A stretch of 64,000 nt of DNA from positions 93,226 to 157,225 of the forward strand of contig JAEZWR010000067.1 of the NCBI GenBank assembly GCA_023420115.1. Direction: 5' to 3'. The notes under the pieces were generated by a model. That model saw only the letters and a program-made list of their open reading frames with translations, had not been told where the DNA came from and made no database searches. Source of the DNA: Bacillota bacterium (GTDB lineage: Bacteria; Bacillota; Clostridia; Saccharofermentanales; Fastidiosipilaceae). Both the position numbers and the translations under genes were made by a program. Shown here piece by piece: positions 51,975 to 61,256 of the stretch. Positions within the stretch are counted from its first letter, which is position 1; every line of letters starts with the position of its first letter.

Positions 51975-53827
51975 CATTTATCAAATATATGTCTTAAATT
52001 ATCTTCATCACGCACATTTTCAATTAAATTAAAATACCTATTAATAGCACTACAAAGAGACCTAAGACTAGACTTACTTAAATTACTAGAGTTTCCGACA
52101 CCATAATAAAATTTATCATTATTTTTATCTTTCTCTTTTACAGCTAAATAAGAAATAGCTCTAGATTTTGAACTCTGTTCAAGTGCAACCTGTGAATATT
52201 GCGCCAATTCCAAATTAACTCCAAATTCTTCACACAGAGCATTAATCATCGCATCAATTAAACCATATCCTCTTCCAGAAATCATATATAATTTATTTTT
52301 GTATAAAATATCACTCGAAATTTTTACCATTCCATCTGGTAAACTTTGTTCATTAAATGAAATTAATTTTAATGGATATGACAAATTGACATAATTTTTA
52401 CAAAAAATATCATATATTTCAAAATATTTAAGTTCCCGTCTTTGATTCTCTGATTCTTCCTTAATAAGAATTGAAAAAATAGCAAGAAGCGGAGCCGGAA
52501 GACTTAGTCCATACATTTCTTCCATTATAAAATGAATGCCACTTCTTCCCGATTGGGAATTAATTCTGATAATATTCTCATCAAAAATTCCTATATCTTT
52601 AGGATCAATTGGAAGATATGGAACTTGCCATATTTCATTCTGAGTTTGAGTTTCATAATTGTCATGCGAATTACCATTCTCATTATCTATAACTTCATCA
52701 CTAAGTATATTCTTGTTATTATTTTTATGATTAGGCTGAAGTTTAAGGAACTCAGTTTCACTTTTTTTAAACTTATTATTTCTTCTACTAAAATATTTCC
52801 TAATAGCATCTTGATGTGTTCCAGAAAAAGTAGCAAAAATATCCGCTCCAGAGTATGGCTGACGGGGTGCTACTTTAAAATGCATCGTCTCCTCTACAAC
52901 ATTAATACAATTTCTAATATTGCTAAAGTCCAACTTAGGATCTATTCCTTGCGTCATAAAATTTAGTGCCAAATTAACTAAATCTGCATTGCCAGCTCTC
53001 TCTCCAGAACCAAAAAGTGTACCTTCTACCCTTTCTCCACCCGCTAAAAGGGCTAATTCAGTTGAAGCTACTGCTGTTCCCCTATCATTATGTGAATGTA
53101 TAGAAACTGTAACTTTTTTTCTTGATTTAATATTTTTGCAAAAATACTCAACTAAGTCGGCATAATAATTTGCAGAGCAGGCTTCGACTGTATTACATAG
53201 ATTAATAATTACTTCTCTATCATCATCTGCAAAAATATCCGCCACTTCGCTACATACTCTAACAGCAAATTCCGGTTCTGTTGCAGAAAAACTTTCTGCC
53301 GAATATTGCACATCAACCTTTGAACCAGGATAAGTATTTTCATGTCTCTTAGCTAAGTCTCTAATCAATAAGGCTGCCAATTTGGCCTTTTCTAAGCACT
53401 CATCCTCAGTTAGTTCAAATACTTCTTCACGATGTATAGGAGACAAAGAAACATAAAAATGCACTATTACATTAGTAGCCCCTTTTATTGATTCAAAGGT
53501 CTTTCGAATTAACTGAGGACTAGCATTCGTCATAACTTGAATTCTAATATTATCTGGAATGAGCTCATTCTCTATAAGGAAGCGAGTGAAATGATACTCA
53601 GTTTGACTGGACGAGGGAAATGAAATCTCTATATCTTTGAATCCTACGTCACAAAGCAAATTAAATAATTTAACTTTTTCAGAAAAGGTCATAGGTGCAG
53701 GTAAGGATTGATTACCATCACGCAAATCAACACTACACCAAATTGGTGCTTGTTTAAAACTTCTACCTGGCCAATCTCTATTTTTTAGTGGTATAGGTTT
53801 TGCAGCTGCGTAATGTTTAAAATTCAT
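51974..53827 (-). CDS. leuA: 2-isopropylmalate synthase (long form)
   Basis: The first committed step of leucine synthesis condenses acetyl-CoA with 2-ketoisovalerate. The 617-aa protein matches the long LeuA class: IWCSVDLRDGNQSLPAPMTF with the metal Asp near residue 34, the His-x-His segment VTVSIHSHNDRGTAVAS, FGSGERAGNADLVNLALN, and a C-terminal regulatory domain ending in a leucine-feedback fold. A polar Asn-rich insertion at about 365-415 interrupts the linker. No leuB, leuC or leuD is in the window. It begins 36 nt after rarA, so glyA-rarA-leuA may be one transcript. Confidence 0.9.
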   Translation of the reverse strand: MNFKHYAAAKPIPLKNRDWPGRSFKQAPIWCSVDLRDGNQSLPAPMTFSEKVKLFNLLCDVGFKDIEISFPSSSQTEYHFTRFLIENELIPDNIRIQVMTNASPQLIRKTFESIKGATNVIVHFYVSLSPIHREEVFELTEDECLEKAKLAALLIRDLAKRHENTYPGSKVDVQYSAESFSATEPEFAVRVCSEVADIFADDDREVIINLCNTVEACSANYYADLVEYFCKNIKSRKKVTVSIHSHNDRGTAVASTELALLAGGERVEGTLFGSGERAGNADLVNLALNFMTQGIDPKLDFSNIRNCINVVEETMHFKVAPRQPYSGADIFATFSGTHQDAIRKYFSRRNNKFKKSETEFLKLQPNHKNNNKNILSDEVIDNENGNSHDNYETQTQNEIWQVPYLPIDPKDIGIFDENIIRINSQSGRSGIHFIMEEMYGLSLPAPLLAIFSILIKEESENQRRELKYFEIYDIFCKNYVNLSYPLKLISFNEQSLPDGMVKISSDILYKNKLYMISGRGYGLIDAMINALCEEFGVNLELAQYSQVALEQSSKSRAISYLAVKEKDKNNDKFYYGVGNSSNLSKSSLRSLCSAINRYFNLIENVRDEDNLRHIFDK

Positions 53828-53863
53828 AATAATAACCCACTTAAGTTAAATAAAAACCATATA

Positions 53864-55165
53864 TTACTTATTTTCTTGTTTGCTCTCTATTTTATCAAAC
53901 CAATCTCGTATTTTCTTTTCATAACCATTATTACTTGGAAAATAATACTTACTACCCTTCATCTTTTCAGGAAAGAACTCCTGTTCAACTATGTTGTTTG
54001 GATAATCATGCGCATATTTATAACCAACACTATAATTTAATTCCGTCTCTAACTCAGGTACACTAGCATTTCGAAGGTGCAATGGAACAGATCCTGTATC
54101 CTTATTTCTCACATCTTCTAAAGCCCGGTTGATTGCCATATAAGAAGCATTTGATTTTGGTGAACTAGCAACCATAATACAGGCCTCCGCAAGAATTATT
54201 CTAGCTTCAGGCATACCAATTCTTCTTATCGCATCAAACGCAGACATAGCAACAGTAAGAGCCTGTGGATTAGCCATACCTACATCCTCTGCCGCCGCTA
54301 TTACGATACGTCTAGCAATATGCTCTATATCTTCCCCGCCTTCAATTGCTCTCGCAAGATAAAAAATAGCAGCATCAGGATTAGAGCCACGCATAGACTT
54401 GATCAAGGCGGACATATTGTCATACCTTTCTGCACCATTTTTATCATAAATATTAGATTTTCTTTGTATTGAATCTCTAACTGTATCTAAGTCTATCTCT
54501 ATTAAGCCATTATTATTACGAGAAGTGGTATTCACTGCTAATTCGAGAGCATTCAAAGCTACCCTGGCATCTCCTGCACTCATTTTCACGAGAAAGTCCA
54601 ATGCTTCGGGCAAGAGGCTAACTCCATAGTCCTTATATCCCCTACTGTCATTCAATGCCCGTTCAATTAAACTCCTAATATCTGACTCAGACAGAGATTT
54701 TAATTCAAAAACACTTGACCTTGATAATAGTGCCCTATTAACTTCAAAATAAGGATTTTCTGTCGTTGCACCAATTAGTATAATCGTGCCATCTTCAACA
54801 TAAGGAAGCAGTGCATCCTGCTGGGCTCGATTGAAACGATGAATTTCATCAATAAAAAGTATACTTCGCATATTTTGAAAAATAGGCGATTTACACTCTT
54901 CTATTATTTTCTTTATATCAGAAACTCCGCTAGTTACTGCATTAATCTTATAGAATCTACACTCACTAAGCTTAGCTATAAGCTTAGCTAATGATGTCTT
55001 ACCCGTGCCCGGAGGTCCAAAGAGAATAATAGAACTCAAACTATCATTTTCAATCATTCTCCTAAGAGGCTTCCCCTTTTTGAGTATCTCTTCCTGACCT
55101 AGGTATTCATCAAAATTTAAAGGCGCCATGCGATATGCAAGAGGCTCAATTTTATTAAAATGCAT
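53864..55165 (-). CDS. rarA: Replication-associated AAA+ ATPase RarA
   Basis: RarA (MgsA) is a clamp-loader-like ATPase acting at stalled forks. The 433-aa protein has IILFGPPGTGKTSLAKLIA, the Walker B and sensor region ILFIDEIHRFNRAQQDALLP, IGATTENPYFEVNRALLSR and the C-terminal tetramerisation domain with ESDGGEDIEHIARRI-like sequence. I use the ATG at 55165 (GGGGAG 10 nt upstream); the longer TTG-initiated frame to 55201 is less convincing. Confidence 0.9.
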   Translation of the reverse strand: MHFNKIEPLAYRMAPLNFDEYLGQEEILKKGKPLRRMIENDSLSSIILFGPPGTGKTSLAKLIAKLSECRFYKINAVTSGVSDIKKIIEECKSPIFQNMRSILFIDEIHRFNRAQQDALLPYVEDGTIILIGATTENPYFEVNRALLSRSSVFELKSLSESDIRSLIERALNDSRGYKDYGVSLLPEALDFLVKMSAGDARVALNALELAVNTTSRNNNGLIEIDLDTVRDSIQRKSNIYDKNGAERYDNMSALIKSMRGSNPDAAIFYLARAIEGGEDIEHIARRIVIAAAEDVGMANPQALTVAMSAFDAIRRIGMPEARIILAEACIMVASSPKSNASYMAINRALEDVRNKDTGSVPLHLRNASVPELETELNYSVGYKYAHDYPNNIVEQEFFPEKMKGSKYYFPSNNGYEKKIRDWFDKIESKQENK

Positions 55166-55284
55166 ACAAGAAGAACTCCCCGTCAAATCATTAAGGTACA
55201 AAGCCTAAGCAAGTTACAATAGTCAATAATAAGCAAGATTGTTTAAAATCAAAAAAACAAAATTACTAATACCATTACTTAAAA

Positions 55285-56541
55285 TCATTTGAGATCTTTG
55301 CTACAAGTAGTAATTGGATAAGTCAAACAAATCTCATTTACTTCCTTTCGTATCTTCTCTTTTGTCTCATCAAAGTTATATATTGCCTGATATAAATATT
55401 CTGCTATTTTTTCTATAATATCTTCTTTTATACCCCTACTAGTAATTGCGGCAGTGCCTACTCTCAATCCTGAGGTTATAAATGGTTTAGCTTCGTCATA
55501 TGGAATTGAATTTTTATTAGCGGTGAGAGAAAGATAATCTAAGCGTTCTTGGAGAACTTTCCCACTGATTCCAGTACCTCTCAAATCTATTAATAAAAGA
55601 TGATTATCAGTACCATTACTAACTAATCTCACACCTTTTTGCATCAGACAATTAGCCAAATGTTTAGAATTTTTAACTACCTGCTCCATATAAGTTATAA
55701 ATGATGGTTGCAAGGCCTCCTTAAAAGCTACCGCTTTGGCGGCAATAACGTGCATAAGAGGACCGCCTTGAATACCTGGAAAGACAGCAGAATCTATTTT
55801 TTTAGCATATTGTTCTTTGGCAAGGATAAGACCTCCCCTAGGACCACGTAAAGTCTTATGTGTTGTTGAAGTTACAAAATCAGCATATGGAACAGGTGAC
55901 GGATGCAAACCACAAGCAACAAGTCCTGCGATATGCGCCATATCAACCATTAAATATGCAGAAACACTGTCTGCTATTTCACGCATTTTGGCGAAATCTA
56001 TAAATCTTGGATAAGCACTAGCTCCAGCTATGATTAGTTTAGGTTTAACCTCTAGAGCTCTATCCATCAAAGCATCATAATCTATTGTATGTGTTTCTTT
56101 ATCTAAGTAATAGAAATGAGGCTCAAGCCACTTACCAGAAATACTCAAATGCATACCATGAGTCAAATGACCACCTTGATCCAAGGCCATACCGAGGATG
56201 CGGTCATGTGGATTTAAAACTGAAAAATAAATAGCTGTATTTGCTTGAGCTCCACTATGTGGCTGGACATTAGCATATTCGGCACCGAAAAGTTGTTTAG
56301 CTCTGTCTATTGCTAGCTGTTCAACTTTATCAACAAACTCACAGCCGCCATAATAACGTCTGCCAGGATATCCTTCTGCATATTTATTTGTAAGAATAGA
56401 GCCCTGTGCCTCCATTACAGCCTCGCTGACAATATTTTCAGACGCTATAAGCTCCAAACTATTGTTTTGTCTTTCAGCCTCTTCACAAAAAGCGGAATAA
56501 ATTTCAGGATCAATATCAGCAATATGAGAATATCTTTGCAT
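55285..56541 (-). CDS. glyA: Serine hydroxymethyltransferase
   Basis: A PLP enzyme converting serine and tetrahydrofolate to glycine and 5,10-methylene-THF. The 418-aa protein has NKYAEGYPGRRYYGGCE, LMVDMAHIAGLVA, the Schiff-base lysine in VTSTTHKTLRGPRGG near residue 230, and ELIASENIVSEAVMEAQGS at the start. Length and motifs are standard. TTAGGAGG precedes the ATG. No glycine riboswitch-like structure is recognisable upstream. Confidence 0.95.
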   Translation of the reverse strand: MQRYSHIADIDPEIYSAFCEEAERQNNSLELIASENIVSEAVMEAQGSILTNKYAEGYPGRRYYGGCEFVDKVEQLAIDRAKQLFGAEYANVQPHSGAQANTAIYFSVLNPHDRILGMALDQGGHLTHGMHLSISGKWLEPHFYYLDKETHTIDYDALMDRALEVKPKLIIAGASAYPRFIDFAKMREIADSVSAYLMVDMAHIAGLVACGLHPSPVPYADFVTSTTHKTLRGPRGGLILAKEQYAKKIDSAVFPGIQGGPLMHVIAAKAVAFKEALQPSFITYMEQVVKNSKHLANCLMQKGVRLVSNGTDNHLLLIDLRGTGISGKVLQERLDYLSLTANKNSIPYDEAKPFITSGLRVGTAAITSRGIKEDIIEKIAEYLYQAIYNFDETKEKIRKEVNEICLTYPITTCSKDLK

Positions 56542-56646
56542 TATAACCTCCTAAATAAGAAACAATATCAAAGCAGATATAAATATGCATTTCTATAATA
56601 ATTCATAAATTAATATAATAGAAGAGTAACCATAATAAAATCGAAT

Positions 56647-57402
56647 TTAATTATTACACATCTTTATAAACGCCCTAAATATCTCCTTTGATTGTGGATC
56701 AGAAGCAGACATCATCTCAGGATGCCACTGTACTGCAAATATAGGTAAAGTTTTATGTTCTATTGCTTCTATAACTCCATCGGATGACTTCGCAGCGATC
56801 AGTAAATCATCTAGCTCGTCGATTACAAATTGATGATGGAAGCTATTTACCCATGCCTCATCACCAAAAATTGGATAAAAGAAGCGACTCTTATCTGTCA
56901 AAAATATTTTGTGTGTAGCTAAATCAGGACTTCCCTCTTGAGAGTGTTTCAGTAACTCATGATTTGAATAACTTAGATCTTGTCCTAGTTTCGCACCAAA
57001 ATATGCATTTATCAGCTGAAAACCTCTACATATGCCAAGAATAGGTATAGATTTTTTTATAGCAAGCTCGAGCAAAGCAGTATCAAAAAGATCCCTAGAT
57101 GGCCATATTTCCTCAAGTTTTTGTCTAGGTTCGTCACCATAGTAGTATGGATTTATATCATGACCACCACTTAAAATGAGTCCATCAACATTTGTAATTA
57201 ATTGTTCTAGGTCACTTGACAAATTAGAATCAGTAACTCTATTAAATTTTTCTTCCAATACAGGAAGTATTATAGGCAAAGCTCCAGCCTCTTGAACGGA
57301 ACGAACATAATCCTTACTTACATATGCCTTTTTATATGCGGGTAAAAAATCTGCTCTATCAATAAATTCACTGCCAGAAATAGCAATAATCTTCTTTTTC
57401 AT
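56647..57402 (-). CDS. Class-I glutamine amidotransferase-like hydrolase (PuuD type)
   Basis: A 251-aa member of the peptidase C26 family, which includes gamma-glutamyl-GABA hydrolases and folate-type gamma-glutamyl hydrolases. The nucleophile Cys is in IPILGICRGFQLINAYFGA near residue 118, the oxyanion glycines in DGLILSGGHDINPYYYGD, and the His-Glu pair in VQWHPEMMS. The substrate is not predictable. The ATG at 57402 has GTGGAGTG just upstream; a GTG at 57408 is the longer alternative. It is a separate gene downstream of the thiI group. Confidence 0.85.
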   Translation of the reverse strand: MKKKIIAISGSEFIDRADFLPAYKKAYVSKDYVRSVQEAGALPIILPVLEEKFNRVTDSNLSSDLEQLITNVDGLILSGGHDINPYYYGDEPRQKLEEIWPSRDLFDTALLELAIKKSIPILGICRGFQLINAYFGAKLGQDLSYSNHELLKHSQEGSPDLATHKIFLTDKSRFFYPIFGDEAWVNSFHHQFVIDELDDLLIAAKSSDGVIEAIEHKTLPIFAVQWHPEMMSASDPQSKEIFRAFIKMCNN

Positions 57403-57541
57403 AAACACTCCACAAAATCGTTCAAGTCAATTCACTATAAACTATAAATGAAATTAATTATCATAAATATTGCTCATAAGCACGAGAGTGCTTTTTTCAT
57501 TTATCTCTAGTGCGCAAAATGCTTCAATAACATCTAATGAG

Positions 57542-58777
57542 CTAATTAAGTTCTTTAACTGCCCAAGACCTAACTTCAAATGAACTAATTTTTGACAAGC
57601 ATGAATTAACGAGAGCATCTATATCAAGATTTTGCTCAGCTAGCTCAACTTTTTCACATTTAGGTCTTGTAGTTGGATGCTTGGCGACAAAAACTGTACA
57701 ACAGTCGTCATAGGGCAAAATACTAGTTTCAAAAGATTCAATCTTCCTTGCTATTTTAATTGTATCTTCTTTATCCATACCTATAAGCGGTCTATAGACA
57801 GGCATATTGACAACTTTATCAGTACTATATATTGCCTCCATCGTTTGACTTGCAACCTGTCCTAAACTTTCACCTGTAACAAGTCCCATACAAGAACTTT
57901 GTCTTGACTTAGCCTCAGCGATTCTCATCATCATACGTCTCATTACAATGGTCATCAATTCTTCTGGAACCTTATCATTTAATTCGAGCTGACAATCCGT
58001 AAAATCCACTACATGGAGCTTAATCATTCCACTATAACGACTAACTATTTTTGCCAAATCAAAAACTTTTTCTTTTGCTCTATCACTGGTATAAGGAAAG
58101 GTATGAAAATAAATTGCTTCTAGAGAGCAACCACGAGAAGCGATCATATATGCTGCAACAGGAGAATCAATACCACCACTCAATAAGACCATAGCAGAAG
58201 ATGAAACACCTACCGGAAGACCTCTCTGACCTTTAATTATATCTGTGTAAACATAAATCTTCTCTCTGAGCTCAACCCAAATAATAAAATCAGGATTATG
58301 AACATCTACAGTTAAGTCAGCAAATTCATCTAGTACTTTTTCTCCTAAAAAAGCTGCAAGCTCCATTGAATTCATCGGATAAGATTTTTTTGAACGTTTG
58401 ACTTCTAATTTGAATCGTCTCTTACCCTGCTCTCTTTGTTCTCTCGCAAAATCTCTAACTTTACTTATCATCAGTTCGTCGTCATAAATCAGCTTACTAA
58501 CCGGGCTAAGTGATACTATTCCAAAAGTATTTTTCGCAACAGTCATAGCATGATTCAAATGTTCTTTCATTTCAAATTCAGAAAATGAATCTGTTTCCTT
58601 GTATACAGGTTCGATATAAATCCGCCCATCTCTTTTTAAAATCTCGTAGCGAAAAAAATGTCTGAGTGGTCGAGCCAAATTTTGAATTAATTGTTCCTCA
58701 AATTTTCTCCTATTGAGCCCTTTTAGTGCAATTTCACCCAATCTCAATAAAACAACATTCTCTTCTTTCTTATCCAT
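57542..58777 (-). CDS. thiI: tRNA 4-thiouridine synthase ThiI
   Basis: ThiI adenylates U8 of tRNA for sulfur insertion, and in some bacteria serves thiamine thiazole synthesis. The 411-aa protein has an N-terminal ferredoxin-like and THUMP region (about 1-165) and the ATP pyrophosphatase loop VLLSGGIDSPVAAYM near residue 195. There is no rhodanese domain, as in most Gram-positive ThiI proteins. The gene lies 24 nt after a cysteine desulfurase, and ThiI-NifZ pairs of this kind supply persulfide sulfur directly. Confidence 0.93.
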   Translation of the reverse strand: MDKKEENVVLLRLGEIALKGLNRRKFEEQLIQNLARPLRHFFRYEILKRDGRIYIEPVYKETDSFSEFEMKEHLNHAMTVAKNTFGIVSLSPVSKLIYDDELMISKVRDFAREQREQGKRRFKLEVKRSKKSYPMNSMELAAFLGEKVLDEFADLTVDVHNPDFIIWVELREKIYVYTDIIKGQRGLPVGVSSSAMVLLSGGIDSPVAAYMIASRGCSLEAIYFHTFPYTSDRAKEKVFDLAKIVSRYSGMIKLHVVDFTDCQLELNDKVPEELMTIVMRRMMMRIAEAKSRQSSCMGLVTGESLGQVASQTMEAIYSTDKVVNMPVYRPLIGMDKEDTIKIARKIESFETSILPYDDCCTVFVAKHPTTRPKCEKVELAEQNLDIDALVNSCLSKISSFEVRSWAVKELN

Positions 58778-58801
58778 ATTAATATCCTCTAATTCTTATC
58801 T

Positions 58802-59962
58802 CTATTTTATGACTCTCATTTGCCGAAGGGCTTTTTCCAATTTTTCCACAAAAATATCAATTTCCTCTTCAGTATTATTGAAGTCTAAACTAATTCTAAT
58901 AGTCCCATTTATGTACTCCCGATTAAGTCCCATCGCAAGCAAAACATGACTTCCAGATTTAGACGAAGAATGACAGGCTGAACCTGACGAAAGATATATA
59001 TTTTCTCTCTCCATAAAATGGAGCAAAGTCTCTGCTCTCGCTCCTGGAATAGACAAACTAACAATATTAGCTATCTGAGACTTATCAATTTCACCCTCAT
59101 TAATAACGAATGAAATGGTACTCATATTTTTGATTTTTTCTATCAAGTAAGTCCTGAGTTCTGCTACTCTATTCATACTTTGTGATAAAGATTGCCTACT
59201 TTGCACTTTAATGGCCTCAGCTAAACCAGCTATAAGAACTGGATTTTCAGTACCAGAACGCAAATTGCGCTGTTGACCGCCACCTATAATAAAGGGTTCA
59301 TACTTGTTTACATCCCTAACATAAAGTAAACCTATTCCCTTAGGTCCGTGTACTTTGTGTCCACTAAATGTCGCAAAATCTACAGATAGACTTTCTAAAT
59401 CAAGAGGTATTTTTCTCCACGCTTGAACTGCATCAATATTTATTAAAGTCTTAGGTGAATACTGATTCTTATAAGAAACTAATTTTTTAATGTCATTAAC
59501 AACACCAGTTTCATTATTTACCATAATAATATTGATTAATATTGGTTTACGATTAAGCAATGAAATAAAATAGTCCTCTTCTATACAACCTATTGAATTA
59601 ACAGGCATATACTCTATATTAAAACCTTCTTTTTCAAGTCGTTTAGCAGATTCTATACTGGCCGCATGATCAACACTGGTGCATGCAACTATTCCCTTAT
59701 CTCTAAATCTTCTCCTCACAAAATCATACACACTATTAATACTTTCAGTAGCCGAAGATGTAACAATTAAATTTTGCCTTTTGCAATGAAGATCATCAGA
59801 AATAATTTGTAGAGATTGATTAATTATCTTCTCTGCCTCGATAGCTAAATCATATAATGAACTCGGATTGGCATATGATTTTTGCAGAATATCGCTCATC
59901 CTATTAATTACTTCATCATATGGTCTTGTACTTGCGCTATGATCAAGATATATCATGTCCAT
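58802..59962 (-). CDS. Cysteine desulfurase (NifS/IscS family, NifZ-like)
   Basis: A PLP enzyme that takes sulfur from cysteine. The 386-aa protein has the early IYLDHSASTRPYDEV, the Schiff-base Lys in FATFSGHKVHGPKGIGLLY near residue 200, and the persulfide Cys loop SSGSACHSSSKSGSHVL. The location directly upstream of thiI, rather than beside iscU/sufU, suggests a dedicated tRNA-thiolation donor like NifZ of Bacillus. That partner assignment is inferred from gene order. GGAG precedes the ATG at 59962. Confidence 0.92.
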   Translation of the reverse strand: MDMIYLDHSASTRPYDEVINRMSDILQKSYANPSSLYDLAIEAEKIINQSLQIISDDLHCKRQNLIVTSSATESINSVYDFVRRRFRDKGIVACTSVDHAASIESAKRLEKEGFNIEYMPVNSIGCIEEDYFISLLNRKPILINIIMVNNETGVVNDIKKLVSYKNQYSPKTLINIDAVQAWRKIPLDLESLSVDFATFSGHKVHGPKGIGLLYVRDVNKYEPFIIGGGQQRNLRSGTENPVLIAGLAEAIKVQSRQSLSQSMNRVAELRTYLIEKIKNMSTISFVINEGEIDKSQIANIVSLSIPGARAETLLHFMERENIYLSSGSACHSSSKSGSHVLLAMGLNREYINGTIRISLDFNNTEEEIDIFVEKLEKALRQMRVIK

Positions 59963-59973
59963 GCTACTCCATT

Positions 59974-60336
59974 TTATATATTTGCATAAGGTCTTCCATC
60001 GAAAATATCTACAAAATAAAACTTATTCTTAGGCAGACATATACAAAGAATATGCAATATCTCATACATATTTCCTATAAAGTCAGATTTAAACTTTTCT
60101 ACTACTAGCCGCTGTCTAATAACCTGCTTATAACTAACTATCTCTCTAAGCTGTAAAAAAGCACTCTCGCGCTTCTTAACTTCGAAAAAGTATATTTTAT
60201 TATCTTTAGATGCAAGTATATCAATCTCAGCCTCTGAGTAAAAATTCACATTTCTTGCAAGAATAAGATATCCACGATTTCTTAGATATTTTACAAAACT
60301 TCTTTCATACTCGTGCCCTATCTGTTTCGTATTCAA
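59974..60336 (-). CDS. YraN/UPF0102-family nuclease-like protein
   Basis: A 120-aa protein of the UPF0102 family. GHEYERSFVKYLRNRGYLILARN and AEIDILASKDNKIYFFEVKKR reproduce the endonuclease-like fold with the D-(x)n-ExK pattern of restriction-type nucleases (Asp-Ile-Asp then Glu-Val-Lys). Its physiological role is unknown. It starts at a TTG at 60336 with GAGGG upstream. Sitting right after rnhB is the common arrangement in Firmicutes. Confidence 0.88.
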   Translation of the reverse strand: MNTKQIGHEYERSFVKYLRNRGYLILARNVNFYSEAEIDILASKDNKIYFFEVKKRESAFLQLREIVSYKQVIRQRLVVEKFKSDFIGNMYEILHILCICLPKNKFYFVDIFDGRPYANI

Positions 60337-60346
60337 AATATATCCC

Positions 60347-61099
60347 TCATTTATATAAAATAAGTCCCGGTAAAACTTTATCTACTGAAACAGAATTATA
60401 ATAACTACTTGTATTCTCTCTAAAAGATAAAAATCTATTTCTCATTTTCTCTTCTTGCAAAGAATTTTTATTCAAAATCCATGAGCGAAGAAATAATTGT
60501 CTATGAATTTCACAGACACCATACTTATCCAAAGCCTCGTAATGAGCCTTGGTTCCATATCCCTTGTGCTTGTCGAAGCCATATTCAGGAAATTCTTTTG
60601 CTATTTCTTTCATATACATATCACGTGCCACCTTAGCCAAAATAGAAGCGGCGGCAACTGACACACTGAGAAGGTCTGCCTTGTTAAATGAAACACTCTC
60701 ACAAGCAGTAAATCCATCTGGCACTTTAAATGAATCAATCAGAAAAACATCGGGCTTGATTCCCATATTTTCATACAGATTAAAAACACTATTTCTTACA
60801 GCATTTAAAATATTTTTATTTTCAATTGAAGCTGGGGAAATAAACTCTATAGAGAATGAAATGGAATTCTCTCTTATCAAATCAAACAAATATTGCCTTT
60901 TCTTCTCACTTAGTTTCTTTGAATCAGTGATTCCTTCAACACCAAAGTCTTCAGGCAAAATGCAAGATGCTGTTACCAGCGGTCCAGCTATAGGACCTCG
61001 CCCCGCCTCGTCAATCCCAGCAATAAATTTAAATCCCTTGCTTATGCATTCAAGCTCATATTTACTACTATTATTATATAATTCACAAAGTCTACTCAT
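60347..61099 (-). CDS. rnhB: Ribonuclease HII
   Basis: It removes ribonucleotides from DNA. The 250-aa protein has the catalytic FIAGIDEAGRGPIAGPLVTA with Asp and Glu near residue 30, TDSKKLSEKKR, and the Asp-rich segment KPDVFLIDSFKVPDG. The C-terminus carries a normal FDKHKGYGTKAHYEAL. It is the first gene of the rnhB-yraN-desulfurase-thiI run; the ribosome site is weak (AGGATATAAT) and a TATAAT-like box overlaps it. Confidence 0.94.
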   Translation of the reverse strand: MSRLCELYNNSSKYELECISKGFKFIAGIDEAGRGPIAGPLVTASCILPEDFGVEGITDSKKLSEKKRQYLFDLIRENSISFSIEFISPASIENKNILNAVRNSVFNLYENMGIKPDVFLIDSFKVPDGFTACESVSFNKADLLSVSVAAASILAKVARDMYMKEIAKEFPEYGFDKHKGYGTKAHYEALDKYGVCEIHRQLFLRSWILNKNSLQEEKMRNRFLSFRENTSSYYNSVSVDKVLPGLILYK

Positions 61100-61197
61100 A
61101 ATAAAAATATTATATCCTAAATAAAATGATAATTAAGCAATAAACAAATTAACTTACATTATAAACAAAGTTACTTACAATCTTATTGCAAAAAGTA

Positions 61198-61230
61198 AAA
61201 AAGCACGCCGTAATCTGAGCGTGCCAAAAA
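61198..61230 (-). terminator. Terminator of the trmD-rplS-rbgA operon
   Basis: GCACGC/GCGTGC has a 10-nt loop and is followed on the minus strand by a long T run. It lies 27 nt beyond the rbgA stop. Confidence 0.85.
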
Positions 61231-61256
61231 GACATAATTCTAACGATAGTTGCTGC

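Noticed and set aside
55202..56646. Glycine riboswitch or T-box ahead of glyA, or T-box ahead of leuA
   Set aside because: The space before leuA is only 36 nt, and the leader before glyA shows no T-box or tandem glycine aptamer features.
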